Shown here in pieces: positions 24,423 to 33,773 of a stretch of 64,000 nucleotides of DNA. Below the pieces are notes generated by a model. That model was not told the DNA's origin and made no database searches. It saw only the letters and a program-made list of their open reading frames with translations. The stretch's first letter is position 1. Each line of letters begins with the position of its first letter. The stretch comes from Bacillus sp. OxB-1 (lineage in GTDB: Bacteria > Bacillota > Bacilli > Bacillales_A > Planococcaceae), in assembly GCF_000829195.1 (NCBI RefSeq), contig NZ_AP013294.1, forward strand, positions 1,933,001 to 1,997,000. The letters are read 5' to 3'. The translations under genes were made by a program, and so were the position numbers.

Positions 24423-25886
24423 ATGGACAGTTTGCTTCAGTATGTCAAGTCGGCATTGCGGCGTTTGCAGGTCGAGAAATCCGTCCATCGGTTGCAGGGC
24501 GGTTTATTCGCCGCCTCTGCGACTGCCTTGCTCATCGTGGCGGTGAGCCGCTTGTTCGTTTGGCCGCACTATCTACGGATTGCTGCCATTTCCGCCGGTG
24601 TTGTATTGGTCGGCTCTTTGCTCTATCTGTTTTATAGGCGAGTCAAAAGAATGGAGGCCATCCGGAAGTTGGATGCGTATTTGCCGGATAATCTCCTGCT
24701 GACTGCTTTAACTGTGAATGAAGCCGAAACCCACCTTGCCTCTGCACTCGTCCGTTCTGCTGAAACGGAAGTGGCGGATGCTTTTGAACGGTTCAAAAAA
24801 AGGGAGAAGCATTATTTGAATGGAAAAATGCTTGCCGGATTCGGAGTTGCAACGATCCTTCTTGCCGTTCTGATCCTCTTTCCATCCGAGGCACAGCGTG
24901 AAGCGGAAGCGGGTGTCAAAGAGAAGGAAATCGTCGAAGAACTGAAAAAAGAAGTGAAAGAGCTGGCGGAAAAAGAACCGGTCCCCGAAGCGAAAAAGGA
25001 ATTGGACTCTCTTGTCGACAAGTTGCAGGAGTTGAAAATACCTGAAGAAGTGCTCCGGGAAGTGGTGAAAAAGCAGAAGGAATTGAAGTTGCAAGAGCAA
25101 GATTTGGCAGAGAAGAGCACGGCGGGTGAATCCGATGAAACATCTGCCGATCAGCTATCCGAAGAGGAACTGGAACAATTGAAATCGCTCGCCAAATTAG
25201 CCGATGCGCTCGCCCGGAACGTAGGCAAAGCGCAAACCGCGTTGAATAAAATCGGAAAGGCACCGAGCCTGCCGGCGTTGGCGAGTGGGAATCCGACTTC
25301 CGAAAATTCATCATCCGGCAATTCAGGAAGCCAAAGTCCGGCCGGCGAATCCGGCTCGGCTGAAGGGCATCCGGGCGCAGGCGCTGGGGAAGGAGACAGC
25401 CAAAGCGAAGGCACCGGCCAATCCGGTCAGAACCCAAGTTCCGGCCAAGGTACTGGCCAAGGTTCGGATCAAGGGCAAGGCAACAGCGGCCAAGGGCAGG
25501 GAAATGCAGGATCGGGACAGGGAACAGGTCAAGGCACCGGCCAAGGAAACGGTCAAGGAGGAACGGGCTCGGGCTTCGGCGGTGCAGGAACTGGCAATGG
25601 CCAAGGTGCCGGGGCGGGGACTGGTTCCGGCGGACGGACGCTTCTGTCGATCCCCTTCGAACGGGTCGGTGAGAAATCGGATCCTTCAATTGTCAAAGGC
25701 GAGCACGGAAAAGGTGATTTCATCGAAGAACGTTCAACGGATGGACCGGTGGAAAAAGGATCAATCCGTCCTTATCCGCAAGTGGTTGGCGATTACAAGG
25801 AATCCTATTTGCAAAGTACCGATAAATTACAACTTCCCTCCGACCTCCAGAATGTATTATCCGATTATTTTTCCTCCATTGAATAG
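24423..25886 (+). CDS. Membrane protein with coiled coil and Gly/Gln/Ser-rich tail
   Basis: A 487-residue protein, not assigned to a named family. Order: two membrane helices (about 28-80), a linker, a third helix (about 135-152, MLAGFGVATILLAVLILF), a highly charged coiled coil (about 160-240), then about 120 residues of low-complexity Gly/Ser/Gln repeats of the GQGTGQGS or GQGNAGSGQG kind (about 285-405), and a 75-residue C-terminal domain beginning RTLLSIPFERVGEKSD. The DUF4175-type proteins of other bacteria have a similar general layout; relation unproven. AAGGAGG precedes the start. The position between permease and MoxR suggests it links the transporter to the ATPase/VWA part. Confidence 0.78.
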   Translation: MDSLLQYVKSALRRLQVEKSVHRLQGGLFAASATALLIVAVSRLFVWPHYLRIAAISAGVVLVGSLLYLFYRRVKRMEAIRKLDAYLPDNLLLTALTVNEAETHLASALVRSAETEVADAFERFKKREKHYLNGKMLAGFGVATILLAVLILFPSEAQREAEAGVKEKEIVEELKKEVKELAEKEPVPEAKKELDSLVDKLQELKIPEEVLREVVKKQKELKLQEQDLAEKSTAGESDETSADQLSEEELEQLKSLAKLADALARNVGKAQTALNKIGKAPSLPALASGNPTSENSSSGNSGSQSPAGESGSAEGHPGAGAGEGDSQSEGTGQSGQNPSSGQGTGQGSDQGQGNSGQGQGNAGSGQGTGQGTGQGNGQGGTGSGFGGAGTGNGQGAGAGTGSGGRTLLSIPFERVGEKSDPSIVKGEHGKGDFIEERSTDGPVEKGSIRPYPQVVGDYKESYLQSTDKLQLPSDLQNVLSDYFSSIE

Positions 25887-25910
25887 AAAATCACGAAGGA
25901 TGTGGGGTAT

Positions 25911-26903
25911 ATGCCGTTTACACCGGAACAGTTTGAAGAAATAAGCGGGAATCTTGGAAGGGTGAAAGAGGAAATCGGGAAGTTCATCGTCGGCCAGGAA
26001 GAAGCAATTGAGTTTTCCCTCTATGCCATCCTTTCCGACGGCCATGCGCTGTTGGAAGGGTTGCCGGGGCTTGGGAAGACGATGCTCATCCGGACAATTT
26101 CCGAAGTGTTGGACCTTTCCTTTTCCCGGATCCAGTTCACCCCGGATCTGATGCCGGCGGACATTACCGGGACAAGCATTTTGGAGCGGGATGAAGCAGG
26201 CGGGCAACGATTCGTCTTCCAGAAAGGCCCGATTTTCAGCCAGATGGTCCTCGCGGATGAAATCAATCGGGCCACGCCCAAAACGCAGAGCGCCTTGCTG
26301 GAAGCGATGGGGGAAAAGACCGTCACCGTTCTCGGCGTGACACGGGAAATGGCACGTCCCTTCTTTGTTCTGGCGACGCAGAACCCGATTGAAATGGAGG
26401 GGACCTACCCATTGCCGGAAGCGCAGATGGACCGATTCATCTGCAAGATCCTGCTGCCTTACCCTTCCAAGGCGGAACTGAAGGAAATTACGAAGCGCAC
26501 AACCGGTTCCCGTCAAGTGGCCATTTCGAAAGTGATGGACACCGAAACGATTGTCCGTGCACAGGAGATGGTAAAAGAGGTCGTCATCGCCGATGAGATG
26601 ATCGAGTATGCCGTCGACTTGGTCGCGGCTACGCAAGGCGGCAGCGGTCCGGCGGAAGAATGGACACGCTATGTCCAATATGGAAGCGGTCCGCGAGGCC
26701 TGCAATCGATCATCCGGATGGCCAAAGCGCGGGCGCTCATGAATGGCCGCTACCATGTATCCATCGCGGATATCAAGACGGTTGCCAAACCCGCCCTTCG
26801 CCATCGGATTCTCATCAATTACGAAGGAGAAGCGGAAGGAATCGACGTCGATCTTCTTATCGATAAGCTTTTGGATGAAGTGAAGCAAGGGAGCGCCGTG
26901 TAA
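25911..26903 (+). CDS. MoxR family AAA+ ATPase
   Basis: A 330-residue AAA+ chaperone-like ATPase. Walker A GLPGLGKT, Walker B LADEINRATPKTQ, sensor 1 ATQNP, and arginine-finger region QMDRFICKI are in order. MoxR ATPases act with VWA proteins to mature or insert protein complexes, and three VWA-type genes follow directly. The start is ATG 25911; a GTG at 25902 is too close to the GAAGGA site. The stop codon overlaps the next start (TAATG). Confidence 0.93.
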   Translation: MPFTPEQFEEISGNLGRVKEEIGKFIVGQEEAIEFSLYAILSDGHALLEGLPGLGKTMLIRTISEVLDLSFSRIQFTPDLMPADITGTSILERDEAGGQRFVFQKGPIFSQMVLADEINRATPKTQSALLEAMGEKTVTVLGVTREMARPFFVLATQNPIEMEGTYPLPEAQMDRFICKILLPYPSKAELKEITKRTTGSRQVAISKVMDTETIVRAQEMVKEVVIADEMIEYAVDLVAATQGGSGPAEEWTRYVQYGSGPRGLQSIIRMAKARALMNGRYHVSIADIKTVAKPALRHRILINYEGEAEGIDVDLLIDKLLDEVKQGSAV

Positions 26904-27775
26904 TGGGACAGAATCTGTTTCCCGATCAGCTTGCCAAGCGGCTTGATCCATTGTCGATCGTTTCACGTTCCAGGCGGCTCGGCCATCATAAGGGCACTCA
27001 TCGTTCCCGGAAGACGGGCTCTTCTCTTGATTTTTCCGATTTCCGGGAATACCATCCCGGGGATGATTTGCGGCATATCGATTGGAATGTCTACGCGCGG
27101 ACAGAGAAACCGTTCATTAAACAGTTTCTGGATGAACAGGAGATGCGGGTCCATATCCTGCTCGATCCGACGAAGTCGATGGGGATGGATGGGAAATGGG
27201 ATATCGCTCGGCAATTGGCGATAGCGCTCAGCCATATCGCGTTGAAAAGCGGGGACACTGTTTCATTTTCCACGTATTCTGACGACCAGAAAATCTTCTT
27301 TCGAAGAAAAGGGGCTGTCCACCGGGCCGCTATGACGAAATTTATCACTTCAATCGAGGCGTCCGTGTCATCAAGCGATTTCACGGATCGGGCCATCGCT
27401 TCCATTCCGAAAGCGATGACAGTTCTGTTCATCATTACTGACGGATTGGAGGCTACGGATAAGTGGGAGTATCTTTTTCGGCGGCTGCCCGGAATTTGCG
27501 GTGATGTCCGGCTGATCACGGTCCATTCTGCAACTGAGCAGGCTCCGGAATACGAAGGGGACGTCCGCTTGATCGACGTGGAAAGCGGGAGTGGCGTGGA
27601 AGTGACGATGACGAAACAGGCCGTGACCGGATATTTGAATGAAAAGTTGGACCATGAGGCGAAGCTTGCGGCGCTGGCCGGAAAATTTGGCATCGGGCTT
27701 TTGCGTGCGGAAGTGACGGATGGCGTCATGGAAACGGTGACGAAGAAAATGAGGCATGCCGGTTGGGTGCGATAG
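26903..27775 (+). CDS. DUF58 domain protein (VWA-like)
   Basis: A 290-residue cytosolic protein with the DUF58 signature REYHPGDDLRHIDW at about residues 48-61, and a VWA-like domain whose MIDAS reads DPTKS in place of DxSxS. DUF58 proteins are the regular partners of MoxR ATPases. Start overlaps the MoxR stop by one base, implying coupled synthesis in similar amounts. Confidence 0.9.
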   Translation: MGQNLFPDQLAKRLDPLSIVSRSRRLGHHKGTHRSRKTGSSLDFSDFREYHPGDDLRHIDWNVYARTEKPFIKQFLDEQEMRVHILLDPTKSMGMDGKWDIARQLAIALSHIALKSGDTVSFSTYSDDQKIFFRRKGAVHRAAMTKFITSIEASVSSSDFTDRAIASIPKAMTVLFIITDGLEATDKWEYLFRRLPGICGDVRLITVHSATEQAPEYEGDVRLIDVESGSGVEVTMTKQAVTGYLNEKLDHEAKLAALAGKFGIGLLRAEVTDGVMETVTKKMRHAGWVR

Positions 27776-27790
27776 AAAGGGGACGGCCAG

Positions 27791-29548
27791 ATGGGATTCG
27801 ATAAGCTGATCAATAGTTGGACGGCAATCTTTCCTCTTGCCGTCCTTCTCTATTATTTTTTCCGGAAACGTTACGAGACGAAGACCATTTCGTCGACATT
27901 ATTTTGGGAAGAATCGATGCGGGAAATGAAAGTGTCGCCTTACTTGAAAAACTTACAGCGGAATGCCCTCTTTTATTTACAGATGGCTGCGCTGCTTTTA
28001 TTAGTAGTAGTTCTACTGGATCCGTTCGTAAAAAAGAGTGGAACGGCCGCGGGGCATACGATTTTCGTTGTGGACACATCCGCAACGATGCTTGCCGAGT
28101 CGGATGGACAGACCATCTGGGAGCGCCAGAAAACGTTGATGAAGGAGTTGGCCGTAGAGCGGAAAGGGCAGCCCATCTCGATCATCACGACCGGCAAGGA
28201 GCCAACCCTGTTGGTAAGGGAGGAGACGGACGGGGAAGTTATCCGCTCGGAAATCGAGAGGCTGGAAGTCGCTTATGAGCAGGAGCATATGGACCGTGCC
28301 ATCGAATTTGTGAAGTCGTTCGTCCTATCAGAACCGGCAGATGTCCACATTTTCACAGATGAGCTGGATCGCAATCAATTCACGGAGGCGGATGAAACGA
28401 TCTCGTGGAATGTTCACAGTTCGAAACTGCCGATTGTGAACCTTTCTATTCTCAATTTCGGGGCGGTCCGCACCTCGGAGGGTAATGAAGCAATCGTCAA
28501 AATCGGCAATCAATCGGACACCGCCCTCGATGGAACTATACAAATCAAAGATCCGCTGACCGGGGACATGCTGGCTGAACAGAACTTTTCGATTGAAGCG
28601 GAAAAAGAACAGCTTGTGTCGTTCAAGGAGTTGCCTCCTCTCCAAGCATTGACTGCTGAGCTGGATGTCAAGGACGGCTACGCAGTGGACAATTTCGCCT
28701 CCATTCTCCTTGGGAGTGAGATTGGAGAAGCCATCGTCGATAATCAACTGCATGAGCTGGTGAAGAAAGCGTTCGAGGCAGTGAATTTGGATGTCACGTC
28801 GGGGGCAGTGCAGGAGATGGAGGCTGCACGGGAGAACGCGATCGTCGTAACGAACGATGTTTCATTCCTGAAAAAGGGATCGAAGCCTATATTGCTCATT
28901 GGGCGAAACGATGAGTCGGCTCAACCGGCCGAAGGGCCCGTTTTGACGGAGGATCATCCTCTTTTCTCCCTTGCTGATCTAAGCGATGTCTATGTTGCGG
29001 AAACCTATCCGCCTTTCCGGAATTTTAGGACACTCGCGACTGTCGGGGACAAGCCGTTCATCCAGCAATCCAAGCGGGGAGATATTGTCATCCTGTCTGA
29101 TATGGAAATGACCGATTGGCCGCTGCACGCATCTTTCCCTTTATTCGTCTGGAGCGCGACAGAACTGCTCGGCTCGGACGCTGAATCACTAGGGGCCTTC
29201 ACTCCGGTGGAACGTAGAGCGGTACTCGCTGGCGGGGACGGTCTGGAATTGTTCACTTTACACGATGAATACGTGACGAGTGTGGGGGAAGGTTCGCAGT
29301 TTGTCGCACCTTCCATGCCCGGCCTCTATCGGGCGATGGACGGGAGCAACGAGAGTCTATTCACTGTGCAGCTGGAACAGTCAGAGAAGGTGGTCCGTTT
29401 TGGTTCCTCTTATCAGATAGGCAGAAACGCGGAAAATGGAGCGGAACAGGAAGGGCACCGTGGAATCGGCTGGATTTTCATCCTGCCTATCCTTCTGCTG
29501 TTGCTCGCGGAATGGGAGGTGCAGAGACGTCGTGGATATCCGAATTGA
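27791..29548 (+). CDS. BatA-like membrane protein with VWA domain
   Basis: A 585-residue protein. N-terminal BatA-type region with two hydrophobic helices (about 10-25 and 57-77) bracketing WEESMREMKVSPYLKNL, then a VWA domain starting FVVDTSATM, whose MIDAS DTSAT is a conservative variant of DxSxS. An extended extracytoplasmic part follows, and a C-terminal helix (GWIFILPILLLLLAEWEV) is close to the end. AAAGGGGA precedes the ATG. The end overlaps the next gene by 17 bp. Confidence 0.85.
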   Translation: MGFDKLINSWTAIFPLAVLLYYFFRKRYETKTISSTLFWEESMREMKVSPYLKNLQRNALFYLQMAALLLLVVVLLDPFVKKSGTAAGHTIFVVDTSATMLAESDGQTIWERQKTLMKELAVERKGQPISIITTGKEPTLLVREETDGEVIRSEIERLEVAYEQEHMDRAIEFVKSFVLSEPADVHIFTDELDRNQFTEADETISWNVHSSKLPIVNLSILNFGAVRTSEGNEAIVKIGNQSDTALDGTIQIKDPLTGDMLAEQNFSIEAEKEQLVSFKELPPLQALTAELDVKDGYAVDNFASILLGSEIGEAIVDNQLHELVKKAFEAVNLDVTSGAVQEMEAARENAIVVTNDVSFLKKGSKPILLIGRNDESAQPAEGPVLTEDHPLFSLADLSDVYVAETYPPFRNFRTLATVGDKPFIQQSKRGDIVILSDMEMTDWPLHASFPLFVWSATELLGSDAESLGAFTPVERRAVLAGGDGLELFTLHDEYVTSVGEGSQFVAPSMPGLYRAMDGSNESLFTVQLEQSEKVVRFGSSYQIGRNAENGAEQEGHRGIGWIFILPILLLLLAEWEVQRRRGYPN

Positions 29549-32138
29549 AGAGCCATACTGGTTGCTGTTGCTCATTCCTGCCGCAATTTATATGGGTTTC
29601 ACATGGAAAACGTCGGGACAGCGCCTAGCCGGGAAGGGGACTATCCTCTTTGCCCTGCGTTGCCTAGCGATCATCGCTCTCGTCTTTGCCCTCACTTCCC
29701 CCTATTTGACATCACGCGCCAATGAAGAACAGATTTTATTCGTCGTCGACCGCTCCGTTTCGGTTGGAGGGGCACAGGAAAAGGCGGATGAATGGATTGC
29801 GGAGAGCCTGAAGGGACGGAAAGAGAATCAGTCGGTCGGTATAAATTCATTTGCCGGTTCGTTCCGGACTGATGTGAAACTGACGGATTCCGACTTTACA
29901 ATCCCGGACTTGCCGGAGCTGCCGGATAGGGATGATGCGACTGATTTGGCGAAAGCGATCGATCTCGCTGCCGCCGTTGCCAATAACAAAGTTGCGACCC
30001 GGATCGTTCTCCTGACCGATGGATTGGAAACGGTCGGTTCAGTCGAACAGCTCTTGCCGAAATATGCAGGGGGACGGGTGCAAATCGATACGGTTCTGCT
30101 AGATCAAGAGAAAACCGCGGATGCTTCGATCGCCCTTTTTGACACCCCTAAAACGGCGTACGAAGGGGAAAAGCAATTGCTCCATGTGGAAGTGGAGTCG
30201 TCCACCCGGACAACGGGAGAATTGATCATCACGCAAAATGATGAGGAAATCATACGGGAATCAGTCGAGCTGGAGCCGGGGACAAACCGCTTTTCATTCC
30301 GCAATGCAGCTTCAGGAAAAGGTCTATTGAAGTATGAAGCGAAACTGATTGTGCCGGATGATGCAATCCTTGAGAACAATCGGATGCTTGCCGTCACGAT
30401 GCTGGAACAATCGCCGCGCGTGCTCATCGTCCAGACGGAGCGCAACCCATCGGCGATCCCGAAACTTTTGGATTCCCAATCCATTGACGTAAACGTAATG
30501 AATGCGGCTGAGCTGCCGGAATCGCTATCGGGCTATCTTGGATATGGGGCGATCATTTTTGACAATGTCCCGGGGCACCAAGTCGGCGAAAACAAGATGA
30601 CTGTCATCGAACAGGCTGTGAAAAAATTCGGCGTCGGCTTCATGATGGTCGGCGGAGATGAAAGCTTCGGTCTCGGCGGATATTTCAAATCGCCGATTGA
30701 ACGGTTACTACCGGTTGAGATGGAACTGCAAGGGAAGGAGCAGATTCCGTCCCTCGGGCTGGTCATCGTGATGGACCGTTCCGGCAGTATGTCCGGTTCG
30801 AAAATCATTCTGGCGAGGGAAGCGGCGGCGCGATCTGTCGAGTTGCTGCGGGATGATGATACGTTCGGATTCATCGCGTTCGACGACCAAGTATGGGAAG
30901 TCATCCCTATCGGTGCAGTTGGAAATAAAGAAGAGGCGATTGAAAAAATCCTGTCCGTTCCGGCAAACGGAGGGACGGATATTTTTCCGGGACTGCTGAA
31001 GGCGTATGAGGATTTGGCGGACAGTACATTACAACGGAAGCATGTCATTTTGCTTACCGATGGCCAGTCTCCGATGCCACCGGGCTACGAGGAGCTTATT
31101 GAGGAAGGCAGAAATCAGCAGATTACTTTGTCGACAGTCGCCATCGGGGCGGATGCTGACTGGACCTTGCTGGAAGAGCTCGCAGAAGAGGGCGGCGGCC
31201 GATTCTACGATGTCATTGATGAATCGACGGTCCCGGCCATTTTGACTAGGGAGACCTCCATGATGACCCGGACCTACATCGAAGACGATCCGTTCTATAT
31301 GACAGTGGCCGGCATCCCTCTCTGGTCCTCGCTTTTTGAGGAAGGTGTCCCGAAAATGAATGCTTATATTGCAACGACTCCGAAACAGACGGCGACGATC
31401 GTAGCGGAGAGTCACAAGCAAGACCCGATTCTCGCGGAATGGATGTACGGCCTCGGCCGGACGATCGCGTTCACCTCGGATGCGACTGGAAAATGGTCCG
31501 GGGATATAGCGAGATGGGCGAACTATCCGGAATTTTGGAATACGGCCGCTGCCCGGCTATTGCCGTCCTATCGGGAAGTTCCCTATATCATCACCCATGA
31601 AGGGGGAGGGACCTACACCGTGACAGACAGTTCCCGCAAGGCGGCTTTCCTGGATGTCGCGGTTGTCGACGAGAGTGGCGGAGAGGTGCCCTTCACCGCC
31701 GAACCGCTTGCACCTGGAAAAATGAGGGTGACGGTGGATGCCGATCCGGGACTCGTCTTCTTCGGCGTTTCGGATGATCAAGGCGGTTTATTCGAGGCTG
31801 GTGTTTCCGTCCCCTATTCGGAAGAGTATACGTATTCCAAGCCGAATGAGAGACTATTGGAGAAGATTGCCGACCGGACGGGTGGAGAGCTGCTGGAAGA
31901 GGGGGATGATCCGACCCGGGTGTTCCGGGATCATCCGTATAAAAGCGGGGAGCAGACCACGATTGTGGAATGGCTGATCCTCACCGCCCTGCTGCTGTTC
32001 TTCATCGACATCACATTGCGGCGGTTCGGATTGTTGAAAGGGGTTGCCGCGAAACGCAGGGCGGAACCGGTGGTCGAAGAACCAGCGCGCGAACAAGACA
32101 GCATTTCGGAATTGTTGAAAGCGAAGAAGAAAAGATAA
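29532..32138 (+). CDS. Large membrane protein with two VWA domains and a GATase1-like domain
   Basis: A protein of 868 residues, last in the operon. Two N-terminal helices, a first VWA domain (FVVDRSVSV, a full DxSxS MIDAS), a GATase1-like segment (YGAIIFDNVPGHQ to FMMVGGDESFGLGGY), a second VWA domain (VIVMDRSGSMSG, perfect MIDAS, with TDGQS), a further extracytoplasmic domain, and a C-terminal helix (VEWLILTALLLFFIDI) with a short basic tail. The start is taken as GTG 29532, 12 nt behind GGAGG within the preceding gene; the longer frame from 29436 runs antiparallel in reading frame through that gene and is unlikely. No terminator hairpin follows; a 20-bp repeat array does. Confidence 0.85.
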   Translation: MDIRIEEPYWLLLLIPAAIYMGFTWKTSGQRLAGKGTILFALRCLAIIALVFALTSPYLTSRANEEQILFVVDRSVSVGGAQEKADEWIAESLKGRKENQSVGINSFAGSFRTDVKLTDSDFTIPDLPELPDRDDATDLAKAIDLAAAVANNKVATRIVLLTDGLETVGSVEQLLPKYAGGRVQIDTVLLDQEKTADASIALFDTPKTAYEGEKQLLHVEVESSTRTTGELIITQNDEEIIRESVELEPGTNRFSFRNAASGKGLLKYEAKLIVPDDAILENNRMLAVTMLEQSPRVLIVQTERNPSAIPKLLDSQSIDVNVMNAAELPESLSGYLGYGAIIFDNVPGHQVGENKMTVIEQAVKKFGVGFMMVGGDESFGLGGYFKSPIERLLPVEMELQGKEQIPSLGLVIVMDRSGSMSGSKIILAREAAARSVELLRDDDTFGFIAFDDQVWEVIPIGAVGNKEEAIEKILSVPANGGTDIFPGLLKAYEDLADSTLQRKHVILLTDGQSPMPPGYEELIEEGRNQQITLSTVAIGADADWTLLEELAEEGGGRFYDVIDESTVPAILTRETSMMTRTYIEDDPFYMTVAGIPLWSSLFEEGVPKMNAYIATTPKQTATIVAESHKQDPILAEWMYGLGRTIAFTSDATGKWSGDIARWANYPEFWNTAAARLLPSYREVPYIITHEGGGTYTVTDSSRKAAFLDVAVVDESGGEVPFTAEPLAPGKMRVTVDADPGLVFFGVSDDQGGLFEAGVSVPYSEEYTYSKPNERLLEKIADRTGGELLEEGDDPTRVFRDHPYKSGEQTTIVEWLILTALLLFFIDITLRRFGLLKGVAAKRRAEPVVEEPAREQDSISELLKAKKKR

Positions 32139-32167
32139 CTGCCAGTTTTGTTTGGCAGAAGCCGTCC

Positions 32168-32378
32168 GCTGATATTTCTTGCCAGTGCTGATCAACGGTG
32201 TGGAGTGTTGATACTTTGCGCCAAGTGCTGATAAATCGCGGGAATCGCTGATATATTCCGCCAAGTGCTGAAAAGTCGCGGGGATCGCTGATACTTTGCG
32301 CCAAGTGCTGATAAGTCGCAGGAACTGTTGATATCTTCCATCAACCGCTGATCAACCCCGGAGAGCCGCTGATCCATT
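32168..32378. repeat. Tandem array, 11 units of 20 bp (family R3)
   Basis: The core GCTGAT (or GTTGAT/GCTGAA) recurs at 32168, 32187, 32207, 32227, 32247, 32267, 32287, 32307, 32327, 32347 and 32368, i.e. 20 bp apart with one 19 and one 21. Adjacent units alternate (for example CCAAGTGCTGA then ATCGCTGATA), which gives a 40-bp higher-order unit. It fills the space between the convergent VWA and MFS genes. Confidence 0.88.
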
Positions 32379-32390
32379 CCTAATCAAAAC

Positions 32391-32440
32391 AAAAAAACTG
32401 TCCTTCGACGCCGGATACATGGCGCGCAAGGACAGGTTTT
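32391..32440 (-). terminator. Terminator of the MFS gene
   Basis: On the minus strand, AAAACCTGTCCTT pairs with AAGGACAGTTTT across a 22-nt loop with one bulge, followed by TTTTTTTG. Confidence 0.8.
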
Positions 32441-32442
32441 CC

Positions 32443-33654
32443 CTATTTCGTTCGGATTTCAGCAAGCAGCGGGCCGTTCCGTTTGGCCCAGGTGAAAGCG
32501 AGTGCGAAGCAGATGAACAGAATCACCATTCCGAGGATATAGGGAAAGTTGATATTCACGTCGAAAACGACTCCGGCGAGTGCGGGCCCTATCATGTTGC
32601 CGAGGCTCATATAGGCGTTCATCATGCCGGCCGCGTATCCCTGTTCCTCTCCCGCCAACTTGGAAATGACCGTATTCACCGCAGGGCGGAGAAGGGAGGT
32701 CGCCGTCGAGAAAATGGTGGAGACGAGCAGGACGGTCCAGAACAGGTCGACAAAGATGATGCCGAAAATCGAGAGCGCCGCGACGACCAAGTTGACAAGG
32801 ATGACGCGCATTTCCCCGAAGCGTTTGAAAAGCCGGTTGATGATGAAGGTTTGCACAATCACCCCGACAAATCCGCCGACGGTTATGAGTATGGCAATCT
32901 CGATAGGGGTATATCCGAATTTATGGTCGACGAACAGCGAAATGGTCGCTTGGAAGTTCGCGAGACCGAAAGAGAAGACGAACATGACAATCAGGATGAC
33001 GAAGTACGGCGTCGTCGTGGACCGTTTCAGCTGTTGGAAAAGATTCTCCTTCTTCTTCAATACATCATCTTTCGCAATGGCAGGCTTCGGATTCGGCAGG
33101 ATGAACAGCGAAAGGAGTGCTGCGAACAACGCAGCGCCCGTTGCAAAATAGAACGGGAAGACGAGACTGACCTTCGATAGGAATCCCCCAATCCCCGGTC
33201 CGATCATGAAGCCTAACGACATCGAGGCGCCGAGCAGTCCCATCCCTTTCCCCCGGTTTTCCAATGTCGTAATGTCCGCGACGAAGGCCATCGTCGGCGG
33301 AATAAGGAAAGCGGCTCCGAAACCGGAGAAGAAGCGGGACACAAACAGCATCCATAGTTGGGTCGATAGCCCGAATGCCAGTTGCGACAGTCCAAAAATG
33401 ACAAGGCCAATCAGGATGATCGTCTTTCTGCCGTGCCGATCCGATAATTCTCCCGAATATGGGGAGAAGATGAACTGCGCCAGAGAAAAAAGTGCAATCA
33501 GAAAGCCGAGTGCTCCCCCTGCTACGCCGAATGTCGCAAGGTATTGAGGCATAATGGGCACGATGAGGCCGATTCCCGACATGGCAATGAACATATTGAA
33601 CATTAGAATATATAAAGCAAATTGATTAGACCGTGCCGCCAATAGTACCCCCAA
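32443..33654 (-). CDS. MFS transporter, DHA1 (Bmr/NorA-like) family
   Basis: A 403-residue, 12-helix major facilitator. Motif A is GELSDRHGRKTI between helices 2 and 3 and a DHA1 motif C-like stretch is ASMSLGFMIGPGIGGFL in helix 5. These predict an antiporter for drugs or metabolites. Start set at TTG 33654 behind AAAGGTG; a TTG four codons later would fit the GGGGGT just before it equally well. B. subtilis has an MFS gene (ykuC) next to ykyB, but there is no positional match here. Confidence 0.88.
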   Translation of the reverse strand: MGVLLAARSNQFALYILMFNMFIAMSGIGLIVPIMPQYLATFGVAGGALGFLIALFSLAQFIFSPYSGELSDRHGRKTIILIGLVIFGLSQLAFGLSTQLWMLFVSRFFSGFGAAFLIPPTMAFVADITTLENRGKGMGLLGASMSLGFMIGPGIGGFLSKVSLVFPFYFATGAALFAALLSLFILPNPKPAIAKDDVLKKKENLFQQLKRSTTTPYFVILIVMFVFSFGLANFQATISLFVDHKFGYTPIEIAILITVGGFVGVIVQTFIINRLFKRFGEMRVILVNLVVAALSIFGIIFVDLFWTVLLVSTIFSTATSLLRPAVNTVISKLAGEEQGYAAGMMNAYMSLGNMIGPALAGVVFDVNINFPYILGMVILFICFALAFTWAKRNGPLLAEIRTK

Positions 33655-33735
33655 CTTTCACACCTTTTTTCTATCATTCAAATATAGTACCACATCCAAC
33701 CTATAAATTCCTTTTTCATAGACTTCCATTCCCTT

Positions 33736-33771
33736 GAATAAAAGATGACCCCCGAACAACGGAGGCCATCT
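33736..33771 (-). terminator. Terminator of the potABCD operon
   Basis: Minus-strand stem AGATGGCCTCCG / CGGGGGTCATCT with minor mismatches, followed by TTTTATT, ending three bases past the potD stop. Confidence 0.8.
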
Positions 33772-33773
33772 GC

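Noticed and set aside
24916..25689. Long antisense frames over the Gly/Gln-rich tail
   Set aside because: Produced by the low-complexity, GC-rich repeats on the coding strand.
25857..26966. 369-codon frame antisense to the MoxR gene
   Set aside because: Runs opposite to clear Walker A/B motifs; composition typical of a shadow frame.
32192..32377. Minus-strand frame across the 20-bp array
   Set aside because: Open only because the repeat units lack stops; peptides repeat the array, and no start signals are visible.
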